Origin: Amblyomma americanum
Lineage: Eukaryota; Arthropoda; Arachnida; Ixodida; Ixodidae
Length of the DNA stretch: 64,000 bases
Direction: 5' to 3'
Assembly (NCBI RefSeq): GCF_052857255.1
Contig: NC_135498.1
Coordinates: 164,606,124 to 164,670,123, forward strand
The position numbers and the translations under genes are program-made. Below the pieces are notes generated by a model, which had not been told where the DNA came from, made no database searches, and saw only the letters and a program-made list of their open reading frames with translations. This document shows, in pieces, positions 23,041 to 31,754 of this stretch; position 1 is the first letter of the stretch, and each line of letters begins with the position of its first letter.

Positions 23041-24060
23041 TATTTATTTATTTATTCAAATACCCTAAAGGCCCTCTTGGAAGAGGGTATTACATAGGGG
23101 GGGGGGGGGGGGGCACACGAAACACACTAATACGCAAACACCAATATTGGTAGTGGATTAAAGTTCAAATGAAGATAAGAATAAAGTGTGAAAATTGAAA
23201 CACTGGGGGTTTAAGGATAACACAAAAAGAGAAAAAACTGCAATACAATGTCGAACAAGATACAAAGGTATTAAAATAGCCCTGAAAAAGAAAGCTAATA
23301 CCAAAAACGCACAGAGACGTCAAATTCAGATATGAGTCCACAGCATTTGATGAAATTGATCGGTGTTAACTTCAGTGGCAATATCTGATGGTAGGTTATT
23401 CCAGTCAACTATGGTTTTGGGGATGAATGATTGTGTGTAATGGGCCGAGTGGCATACTGGGCGTTTGACTTTGCAGGGGTGATCACGGCGAGGAAATATG
23501 ACAGGGGGTGACTGAAAGAAGTCGTCGCGCAAACGATCATGATGATAAAGTTTGTGAAAGAGAGATAGGCGGGCGTGTTTCCGTCGTAGTGATAGCGGAT
23601 GCAGATCAGCACGAATTTTTAAAGATGTAACACTGGAGTACGGAGAATAATCTGAAAAAAAGAAGCGAGCAGCACTGCTTTGCAGGGATTCAATGTTACA
23701 TATAATGTAGTCCTGGCTCGGGTCCCAGATGGCACATGCATATTCAATTTTCCGCCTGATTAACGTGGTGTACGCGAGTTTTTTTTAGGTGTGAAGGCGC
23801 TTCCTTTAGTCTGTGTCTCATGATTCCGAAAGTACGGTTAGCAGATGCAAGAGTAACGTTTTGTGATGATGCCATGTTAGATCCGATTGCAAGTTGATTC
23901 CTAAGTATTTGTACGTGGTAGTAAGTTCGACAACATTGTTACCTATAAAGTATGAAGTTGGAATACGGGAAGAGGAGTGTGTAAATGACATGCACTTAGT
24001 TTTAGTATGATTTAGGGTCATTTGCCAGTCTGAACACCATCTGCTTATTGCTTTGAGGTG
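23041..24060 (-). mobile_element. LINE-B, 3' half (RT C-terminus, 3' UTR and tail)
   Basis: The minus strand encodes ISRWCSDWQMTLNHTKTKC, then TTYKYLGINLQSDLTW. After frameshifts it gives FIPKTIVDWNNLPSDI, the normal C-terminal order of CR1/L2-type RTs. The 3' UTR has a 17-C run, a stem-loop (CCCTCTT/AGAGGG) and a (TAAA)n tail. The missing RT front half is found at 28.83 kb and beyond in the same strand, so the 4.75 kb between is an insertion. Confidence 0.85.
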
Positions 24061-24076
24061 TGGCTTATTGCTTTGA

Positions 24077-24333
24077 GTCCGGCGGTGCACGACATACGTG
24101 TAACATGCATCTGGTTCTTTTTCACTAGGCTGAAGACGGTATCTCGGAAGGAGCGTAAAGACGGACTACGGAAGCGCACGACGAGTTTCATCGTCCGGTC
24201 AACCAATCAGCAGCGGCGATTCTCAATACGTCACACCCATGGAAAAGTTAAAAGCAGCGACGAGGCAGACAACAGATGCAGTCCGGCGGTGCACGACATA
24301 CGTGTAACATGCATCTGGTTCTTTTTCACTAGG
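24077..24333 (+). repeat. LINE-C 5' monomers (204-bp period)
   Basis: The phrase gtccggcggtgcacgacata starts at 24077 and again at 24281. The copies agree for about 53 bases, ending in ttttcactagg. The array is thus one full 204-base unit plus a 53-base partial. The second copy is preceded by gCA, giving an initiator-like CAGTCC. The sequence after the last copy is taagaaccc; after the first it is ctgaagacgg. Confidence 0.8.
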
Positions 24334-24419
24334 TAAGAACCCAGACATTTTCAAACGGTGCATTTTTCCTCAGTTGTCTTTTCCATACCGCTGGACTGCC
24401 TCTTTACGTGTGTGAAAAG

Positions 24420-25421
24420 ATGTCGAAAGTTGATTGTTTGGCGTGCATGAAACCTCTATCTCCTGAGCAAGGAAGAATGCAATGTTCCGAGTGTACAAAC
24501 CAATACCATGTAGGGAAATGCTCAGGCGTCACAAAAACCGCATTCAAGGCAATGAAATCCGAAGAAATAGCAGACTGGATTTGTTCTACGTGCCGAGTGC
24601 ACAGCGATAGACAGTATTCAGCGGAAAAAGCAGACAAGAGTGCTGAAAAGGGACAGCATATCAGATCTGAGGTTCTTGAGGAAATACGAAAACTTGCCGA
24701 AGCAGTCAAAGTGATAACTGATAAGGTGAATGCGATAGAGAAGGTTCTAGAAATGCAGGCACTAAAGGCCGACACACTGGAAACTAAACTAGATACGGCA
24801 GTGGAAACGACTAAAGAAATTGAGAGGTCTGTAGATTACATTTCAAAGCAGTACGACGAAATGCTGCAGAAAGTAGACGATCAGAGCAAGACAATCGAAG
24901 GAATGCAAGACAAGATTGGGGGCTTGGAAACCATGATATCGGAGCGAGAGACCGTGATTAAGGAACTACAGCTGGCAGTCGATCGAACAGAACAGTATTC
25001 CAGACGAAACAACATTGAAATACAAGGCATTCCAAAACAGGATACTGAAAATCTAGTGTCAGTTGTTCAAGATTTAGCGGAAAAGCTACAGCTGCCCGTC
25101 CCTGAAGAAGCGGAAATTGAATCCGTACACAGATTGCGAGCAAAAGAAGAAAAGACACCGGCGATCATGGCTCGGTTTACTAGCAGGAAGACAAGGGACC
25201 AGTGGATTGAGAAAAGGATGGCATTGAGATTAGATAATATTTATATCAACGAAAACCTGACACCAAGAATGAAAAACCTTCTTTGGAAAACCAAATCAGC
25301 TGCAAAAGCGAACAGTTTTCAGTTCGTGTGGACCAGAAATGGCAAAATTCTGGCCAGGAAAGCACCTGGCGCTACAGTGATTCAAGTGGAGCACGACAGT
25401 GACCTTGACAAGATTCGTTAA
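24420..25421 (+). CDS. LINE-C ORF1: PHD finger, coiled coil and RRM
   Basis: 333 residues. The start is the first ATG of the open frame. Residues 6-58 form a C4HC3 PHD finger (C6, C9, C22, C25, H30, C34, C55, C58, with W53 before the last pair). A long coiled coil covers about 75-190. An L1-ORF1-like RRM begins at YSRRNNIEIQGI (about 193), followed by a basic C-terminal domain. PHD fingers in CR1-like ORF1 proteins are established. The protein should coat element RNA, and the finger could target chromatin (inferred). It ends one base before the ORF2 ATG. Confidence 0.9.
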   Translation: MSKVDCLACMKPLSPEQGRMQCSECTNQYHVGKCSGVTKTAFKAMKSEEIADWICSTCRVHSDRQYSAEKADKSAEKGQHIRSEVLEEIRKLAEAVKVITDKVNAIEKVLEMQALKADTLETKLDTAVETTKEIERSVDYISKQYDEMLQKVDDQSKTIEGMQDKIGGLETMISERETVIKELQLAVDRTEQYSRRNNIEIQGIPKQDTENLVSVVQDLAEKLQLPVPEEAEIESVHRLRAKEEKTPAIMARFTSRKTRDQWIEKRMALRLDNIYINENLTPRMKNLLWKTKSAAKANSFQFVWTRNGKILARKAPGATVIQVEHDSDLDKIR

Positions 25422-25422
25422 G

Positions 25423-28413
25423 ATGTCTCAGACCTTTTTGTCTTTTCCGGAATGGCAAGCATATGTCCAAGAAACAATAGAAGCAAATCCTAAACATGAA
25501 GTTGACATTACTGTTCTTCAGATCAACGCGAGAAGTGTAAAGAAACACTGGAACCTACTCCACTCATATTTATCGCAGGCTTCTGTCTCTCCTGATATTA
25601 TTGTTTTATGTGAAACAAACTTACAATATGCTGAATGCTCCCTGTACAACTTGAACGGCTACAACCAGTACAATTATTGTAGAAAGGAACGCAAAGGGGG
25701 TGGCATAATGGTGTTCGTCAAATCTGAACATAGATCGGAAATTATTGAGTACAGCTTAGTTTCAGCCGAAGCTGTCATGATATCGCTCAATACGAAAACA
25801 GAGAACTACGTCATAAGTGCCATTTACAGGCCTCCTGGAAACAATATAAATGACTTTTTGAAAGAATTGCATGTGTGGCTGAAGAAAGTTCACAGTAATA
25901 ATCCGTTAATAATAGGTGACATCAATATTGATGTGGCAAAGCAAGGTAACAAGAACGTTCTGGACTACCTAGGTTTACTTGCAGGATATGGATTAAAAAA
26001 TATGATTGAGGACTTCACTAGAGAGGAATGGAAGGGGAGCTGCTTCACACAGACAAGCATAGACCACATTGTCGCATCAACGAGCAGACGATCAGTTGCT
26101 GGGGTGATTCGACAAAAGGTAGCTGACCATTATTTTGTAGCTCTAGCCTATTTAAAAGGGAAGGACTTATGCAACGAAATCGACGTGCAACTTCTAAAGC
26201 ACATAAACACCGTTACTGTGGATAAACTAATTAAAGAATTTGACTGGAATGCGATGATGTGCCAGAATCACGAGGAAATGTATGAGAAGTTCGTTAAAGA
26301 GATGTCGGTCATCTATTTGAAAGCAACTAAACAAAAGGTTTTAAAGCAAAGAAATCCAAAGAACACATGGATTGACCGCGAAATATTAGAACTCTGCAAG
26401 GAGAAGGACCACATATGGGAACGGTGCAAACGAGAACCAGACGACATGGTGCTGAAAGAAGAGTATAGAAGGATGAGAAATAAGGTGACAGCAAAGCTAA
26501 GGTTGGCGAAAAAGCGATACTTTCTAAACAAATTTTCAAACAGCAAAGGAAATACAAAAGGCACATGGAATTTAGTGAACCAGGTTTTGTGTAAAAAACC
26601 AGAGCAAGGTATCGACGAGACCATTAAAGCAAACTTTAGAGAAGATGCAGATGTCAAGAAACTTGCCGACAGATTTAATGACCAGTTCGTAAAATCAATT
26701 GAAAGCTTGAGAGATACTGTGCGGGAGGCACGGCCAAAAACAAAGGAGATAGACTCGCTCCAGAAATCGGCCTACTTACCCCCATTAACAGAAACTGACT
26801 TGTGGAACATAATAAATTCAATACAGGTTAATAAGCCAGCAGGAATAGATGGCATTAGACCAAGGGACATTCAGAGGAACTTTAAAGAACTGAAGAACGT
26901 TATTCTAACAATCATAAATGGAGCCTTAAACTCTGGAGTAATTCCTGAAAAACTTAAAATTTCAGTTGTCAGACCTTTATACAAGAAGGGTAAAAAAAAT
27001 GATTGCATCAATTACAGACCGATATCAATATTACCTGTCCTTGCATACGTAATGGAAAAATATATAGCGAAGATAATGACTGTATTTTGCGAGAAGAACT
27101 CAGTGTTTACAACAAGTCAGTATGGTTTTCGAACCGGTCGAAGTACGATTATGCTGTTAGAAGATTTTAGCGACCTTGTGCACTCAAAAATTGACCAAAA
27201 TGAAATTGTGCTGAGCTTATTTCTTGACCTGAGCAGAGCATTTGATACAATCGATCGCAATATTTTACAAGAGAAGCTAAAAAAGTTGGGTTTCCGAGGG
27301 CCGTTTGCCGCATGGTTTCAAAATTACTTCACGAACCGTAAACAGACGGTGAAAATTGATACCGAATACAGTGAATTAATAGTCACTAAATTTGGTGTAC
27401 CTCAAGGTTCTTCTCTAGGAGCGTTATTATTCAACTTATACGTGAACGACCTCGGATTCCTAAATTTAAACTCCAAGTTGTACCAATTTGCTGACGACAC
27501 CGCACTGGTAATGGCACATTCCAGTTTGGAAGAAGCCTCATTCGCTCTTCAATCGGATGTTCATAAGTTTATGAACTGGTACAAGAATAATTACATTTTT
27601 CCAAATAGCTCAAAAACAAAGCTCATGTGTTTTCACAATCCCCACAAAAAACTGGATGTGCTACAGCCAATATTTCTACACGTTGAAAAATGCCACAACT
27701 GTCTATGTGTCCCACTTGAATACAGTAATAATGTCCGGTACTTAGGCATTGAATTGGATCCTACCTTGTCGTGGAGTAACCATGTGAATTTTATTTGCAA
27801 AAAGCTACGAACTGTTGCAGCACAGATGTATCATATAAAAAGCTGCACAACTGTCAACATAAGAAGAATGGTATACCAGTCCTTGGGGGAAGCACAGTTA
27901 CGGCATGGCATTACACTGTACGGGTTTTGCTCAGAAACACTAAAAAAGAAAATTACCAGCGTAATTTATAAATGTGTTCAAAATGTTTTGTATGGTGTGC
28001 TATTAGAGGGTAAAGAGAAAAAAGACCTGTATAGAGCAGGAGACCTACTACCATTTGAAGAATTCAAGAGATATACTATCTATACCAGGTTCTATTACGA
28101 CAATATGTTTAAGTCAGAGAAGCCTCAAAGCAAGTTCACCTTAAGAAACATAGAACGATTCAGCGTCCCCAGAATTTATACGAATTATGGCAAACGGTGC
28201 AGAGCTTACTATGTGCCTGCATTATTCAATAAACTATCCGATGTCGAGATCAGCCATACATCGATAAAAAAGGTAAAGCGAGTACTAAAGGATGTTTTCC
28301 TTAAAAATCTAAAGAAAGGTTTGCACCTTAACATTACATGCTGTATATGTGTTACGTTGTATATTTCCACATTCACTATTTCATTTTCTTTATTCAAGTG
28401 TCTAGATGTGTAA
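25423..28413 (+). CDS. LINE-C ORF2: APE endonuclease and reverse transcriptase
   Basis: 996 residues from the ATG at 25423. An upstream in-frame non-ATG codon would overlap ORF1 and is less likely. The endonuclease spans about 25-245: N35 in LQINARS, the Glu of LCETNL, AIYRPPGN, IIGDINID, TSIDHIVAS and VADHYFVAL, so the catalytic set is present. The RT spans about 500-760 with NYRPISILP, SQYGFRTGRST, LDLSRAFDTID, GVPQGSSLG and QFADDTALV (FADD at 689-692, equivalent to YADD). A C-terminal domain follows. No stops or frameshifts. It would nick the target and copy the element RNA there. Confidence 0.92.
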   Translation: MSQTFLSFPEWQAYVQETIEANPKHEVDITVLQINARSVKKHWNLLHSYLSQASVSPDIIVLCETNLQYAECSLYNLNGYNQYNYCRKERKGGGIMVFVKSEHRSEIIEYSLVSAEAVMISLNTKTENYVISAIYRPPGNNINDFLKELHVWLKKVHSNNPLIIGDINIDVAKQGNKNVLDYLGLLAGYGLKNMIEDFTREEWKGSCFTQTSIDHIVASTSRRSVAGVIRQKVADHYFVALAYLKGKDLCNEIDVQLLKHINTVTVDKLIKEFDWNAMMCQNHEEMYEKFVKEMSVIYLKATKQKVLKQRNPKNTWIDREILELCKEKDHIWERCKREPDDMVLKEEYRRMRNKVTAKLRLAKKRYFLNKFSNSKGNTKGTWNLVNQVLCKKPEQGIDETIKANFREDADVKKLADRFNDQFVKSIESLRDTVREARPKTKEIDSLQKSAYLPPLTETDLWNIINSIQVNKPAGIDGIRPRDIQRNFKELKNVILTIINGALNSGVIPEKLKISVVRPLYKKGKKNDCINYRPISILPVLAYVMEKYIAKIMTVFCEKNSVFTTSQYGFRTGRSTIMLLEDFSDLVHSKIDQNEIVLSLFLDLSRAFDTIDRNILQEKLKKLGFRGPFAAWFQNYFTNRKQTVKIDTEYSELIVTKFGVPQGSSLGALLFNLYVNDLGFLNLNSKLYQFADDTALVMAHSSLEEASFALQSDVHKFMNWYKNNYIFPNSSKTKLMCFHNPHKKLDVLQPIFLHVEKCHNCLCVPLEYSNNVRYLGIELDPTLSWSNHVNFICKKLRTVAAQMYHIKSCTTVNIRRMVYQSLGEAQLRHGITLYGFCSETLKKKITSVIYKCVQNVLYGVLLEGKEKKDLYRAGDLLPFEEFKRYTIYTRFYYDNMFKSEKPQSKFTLRNIERFSVPRIYTNYGKRCRAYYVPALFNKLSDVEISHTSIKKVKRVLKDVFLKNLKKGLHLNITCCICVTLYISTFTISFSLFKCLDV

Positions 28414-28732
28414 TTATATATATTAGCCTTTTTACTTTTTTTTTATGGAATTTCCCCGGGTCGTAGAGAAGATGCAGTATCTGTGTATGCTTGCCCAATT
28501 CTTTAGTTACTAACAAAATTCAATCTGTCCACAGACTAACGATGATGACATGTCGCGCTTGTGTACAAAAACTGTGAATGATCTTGTGCTTTAATCAAAA
28601 ATTTCCGCTGTCCAGATAGCGACGACGGTAACATGTGCTCTTGTTTTTTTGTTGTACTTTGATAAGATTGTCAAGCCAGTGATTTAGTTCTAGAAAGGTA
28701 CCGAGAAAACATGTGTATTTCGCAGGCTGCCG

Positions 28733-28824
28733 GCACCGCAGACAAGCACAACAGTGCTTAAGCGGTGCGGGAATGTACGCTTTGTAAACAGTTGGACAAA
28801 ATAAAACATTATTATTATTATTAT
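28733..28824 (+). other. LINE-C 3' stem-loop and ATT tail
   Basis: GCACCGC (28733-28739) pairs with GCGGTGC (28762-28768). Within it AAGCAC (28744-28749) pairs with GTGCTT (28754-28759) around an aaca loop. About 30 bases later an AATAAAA and (ATT)n tail end the element. This is a likely RT recognition structure. Confidence 0.6.
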
Positions 28825-28826
28825 TT

Positions 28827-30927
28827 ATGGTCAGTGTCAGTAGAAACGGTACGGTAAATTACGCAATCATCGGCGAACAGTCTTACTCTGGACGACATGC
28901 AGTTAGACAAGTCATTAATATAAATTAGAAAAAGCAAAGGGCCAAGCACGCCGCTCCCTTGTGGAACGCCGGACGTGACAGGAATAAAATGGGAGTTGTA
29001 ATGATTAATATTTGTGAATTGAGTTCGAAATGACAAGAAATCCTTTATCCGTGCAATGACTTGTGCGTCAATGTTAAAATATTTTAGTTTCAGTAGTAGC
29101 CTGTGGTGAGGAACGCGGTCAAAAGCTTTGGAAAAATCTAAGAATATCGCGTCGACTTGGTTGCCAGCGTCAATACATGAAAGCAAGTCATTAGTAAACC
29201 CTGCAAGTTGCCCATCGCATGAAAATCTCTTGCGAAAGCCGTGCTGGTATTTGAAGATTATGTTATGTTCTTCTAAGTATTTAATGATTTGAGAATGTAT
29301 GACATGTTCCAGTAGTTTGGAAACGGTGCTAGTTAACGAAATAGGCCGGTAGTTAAGCGGTGATGAGCGATCGCCAGATTTAAAAATTGGTATGACCTTG
29401 GCTGTACGCCAATCATTAGGAATTTGGCCGGATGACAATGACTGTGAAAAAAGAGCGCACAAGATTCCCGAAATACTTTGCGATGTACTTTTAAGCAACT
29501 TGTCGTCGAACCCAACGTGGTCAGATGCAAATGATACCTTACGATTATTAAGTAGTGATATGATACCGGACTCGGTAATATTTATCTGCGGCATGATGAT
29601 ATCGGAAAGTGTACCTATGTTTGGGCATGAAGTGACGTCCTCGCGGGTGAACACAGACGAGAATGCATTGTTTAATATTTGTGCACACTTTGACTCGGGA
29701 ACAGTGGCGCCTGTGGGATCGGTAAGCACAACGTCAGGGTGATTGCTTGGATTTATTACTTGCCAAAATTTACGAGGATTGTTAGTCAGCATAGATGACA
29801 GGTCGTGGTTGAAAAAGTGACGACGACTGGATTTAAGTAACTCTTGGTATTCTTTGTCGCACTGTTTGTATTTAAGCCAGGATGGAGCAAGACTGGATTT
29901 ATGGGCTTGCCTGTACAATCGCTTTTTTGTTGTTTAGACGCCGAAGTTGCTTGTTGAACCATGGCGTAGAGCTCCTACTCCTAATTGTCATGGACGGTAT
30001 ATACTTGCTAACGACGTCAGTAAACATATTTTTGAACGCGACCCAGTTTTCTTCAACTGTACGGGACAAGAAGTCATTAAGAAGCTGGTCTGCAAAAAGA
30101 GATAATTGTGCATTCATTCCATCAAAATTAGCTCTGCTATAGCATTTAATTTTTTTTCAGTGATCTTCCTACTGTTATGCCGACAAACAATGTTCCCAGT
30201 AATGACGTCATGATCGGAGAGCCCATATAGGTGACTGATGTTGGCGCAAATGTCAAGGATATTAGTAAGGATTAGGTCAAGAATACTGGAGCATGTGGCA
30301 GTGCGCCGTGTGGGTTGCATGATAAGTTGGGATAATGAAAAATCTAAACATGACTGAAGAAATGCATTCGATTCTCTTTCACTCTCCGTGACAGATAGAG
30401 TTGCCCAATTGATGCGTGGATAATTAAAATCCCCAAATATTAATAACACACAATTTGGAAATCGGTTACACACTTCACTCAAAATGCGATAGAACTCTTC
30501 AACAAAAGCACTGCCCATATCAAGGGGGCGATAAAAAACACCAATAAGTATGTCAGTACTGCTACCGTTTAACAACACCCATACACATTCAAGAAACGTA
30601 GAAATTATGATGGGTACACATGATAATTTTTTTTATTGCCAATAGAACACCACCGCCTCTCCTATTTGACCTGTCGCAGCGAAATATGTTAAACGTCGCC
30701 TCGGTATCAAAAATACTCTCGTCGGGAACATTGTCCGTAAGCCACGTTTCCGTGAACGCGATTAAGGATGCAGAGCATGAATCGATAAGCGAGGAAATGG
30801 GAACAGCTTTAGAGAGGATACTTCTGGTATTTGTATAAAGGAAAGTTAATGCGGTAATATGGCAAGGCTTATGAACTGACGGCAAAGAAGGGTTGATTAC
30901 TTGAGCTGAGGAGGGAGAATGATTGGG
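28827..30927 (-). pseudogene. LINE-B ORF2: endonuclease and RT N-terminal part
   Basis: The minus strand reads LYTNTRSILSKAVP, TETWLTDN, RRGGGVLLAIKK, GVFYRPLD, FGDFNYPRINW and YGLSDHDVITG. After the linker ([10 protein letters not shown]) it gives [50 protein letters not shown] and RLFADDC. At least three frameshifts separate blocks. No ATG precedes the endonuclease in phase, as in LINE-A. The remaining RT lies at 23.04-24.06 kb beyond the LINE-C insertion. Confidence 0.88.
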
Positions 30928-31716
30928 TCATTCGTCAGCACTTCCGTGGGCGCCGTCCTCTACCTCTGGCGCATCATTTCCAGATGTTTGTAAACGGACT
31001 GCGCAGTTGGCATCCGTGTCCCAGACGTAAGCGTCATCATTTAGAATGAGCTTGGTGAAAGCAAGGCGGGGACGATCACCCTCCTTTTTTATTGACTTCG
31101 AGAACTGCCAAAGCTTTCGGCGCTTATCGCGCACGGCAACAGAGTAGTCCCGTGCTATCCTGAAATCTGTTTCCTTCAGCTTGCTGCCATTACTGAGCAA
31201 AGTCTCGATTTCTTTTTCATTGTAGAATTTAGCTATTATTGGCCGATTTTTCTCGGCTGAGAACCGACCCAGGCGGTGGGCCCTGGCAATAGACTGTACT
31301 GAAACCCCCAGTTTATTTTTACAAAATTCTCGAACTATAGCCTCGGTACTGTCCCACGTTTCTGAATGGTCGGTGTCTGCAATGCCAAAAAACAGTGCAT
31401 TCGATCATCGTGAATGGTTTTCGAGGTCATCAATTTTCTCTTGGAGTTTGCGAACGTTGCTGTCACAGGTTTCTGGGAGTTGCGTTGGAGGCATAGGCAC
31501 ACATTTAGATTCAAGGTCATCGATGCGTTTAGTTAGCGTGTCTAAGTCATTCTTAAGGATGCTATGCATTTCTAGAATTTTATTTACAGATTATAGAAGG
31601 CTCGCGTTATTTGTCTCGAGACGCTTAATTGCATCGCACACTAAGTCAAGCTTCTCCTGCGCCTTTGTCATCGGACCAGGGTTCGACTCAATATCACCAC
31701 CTAAGCAAATATTCAT
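30928..31716 (-). pseudogene. LINE-B 2A-ORF1
   Basis: The frame opens at an ATG 18 bases upstream of the 2A motif and runs through a coiled coil (TKAQEKLDLVCDAIKRLE). The RRM follows (SNALFFGIADTD, ARAHRLGRFSAEKNRPII), then NGSKLKETDFRIARDYS and a divergent acidic tail. Internal TAA (near 31583) and TGA (near 31404, within a CGA-TGA context that suggests CpG decay) disable it. The phase is never shifted. The frame ends in TGA at 30930 and stays open beyond in the same phase. Confidence 0.75.
31672..31698 (-). other. 2A ribosome-skipping motif, LINE-B
   Basis: The minus strand codes GDIESNPGP followed directly by Met. The nine residues are identical to the LINE-A motif, although surrounding sequence and codons differ (for example tcg instead of agc for Ser), so it is conserved at the protein level. 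Confidence 0.85.
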
Positions 31717-31754
31717 TTGCTTCAATATCACCACCTAGCAAATATTCATTTGCT
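31688..31754. repeat. 34-bp tandem duplication next to the LINE-B 2A motif
   Basis: tcaatatcaccacct followed by (a)agcaaatattcatttgct occurs twice head to tail, the second copy one base shorter. The last part is near-palindromic. The duplication starts inside the 2A coding sequence, so on the minus strand the GDIE codons are partly repeated upstream. Confidence 0.8.

Larger units (their letters stand above)
24077..28826 (+). mobile_element. LINE-C, apparently intact non-LTR retrotransposon nested in LINE-B
   Basis: It has a 5' partial monomer array, two uninterrupted ORFs, a 3' UTR with a strong stem-loop, and an (ATT)n tail. It sits inside the RT gene of LINE-B in opposite orientation, so it is the younger insertion. 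A 15-base direct repeat (gcttattgctttgag, 24043 and 24063) lies at its 5' junction. No clean target duplication flanks it, and comparison with LINE-A suggests some 10-15 bases of LINE-B were lost. It is the best candidate in the window for a recently active element. Confidence 0.85.
28827..31720 (-). mobile_element. LINE-B, 5' part (2A, ORF1, ORF2 up to the RT catalytic core)
   Basis: The minus strand carries a 2A motif, a coiled-coil/RRM ORF1 and an ORF2 reaching [12 protein letters not shown], where LINE-C interrupts it. The copy appears 5'-truncated shortly upstream of the 2A motif, where a 34-base tandem duplication lies. Its layout matches LINE-A, but the sequence is clearly different, so it belongs to a related family rather than the same one. 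Confidence 0.85.

Noticed and set aside
31340..31520. Minus-strand ORF as a separate gene inside LINE-B
   Set aside because: It is an out-of-frame shadow of the decayed LINE-B ORF1.
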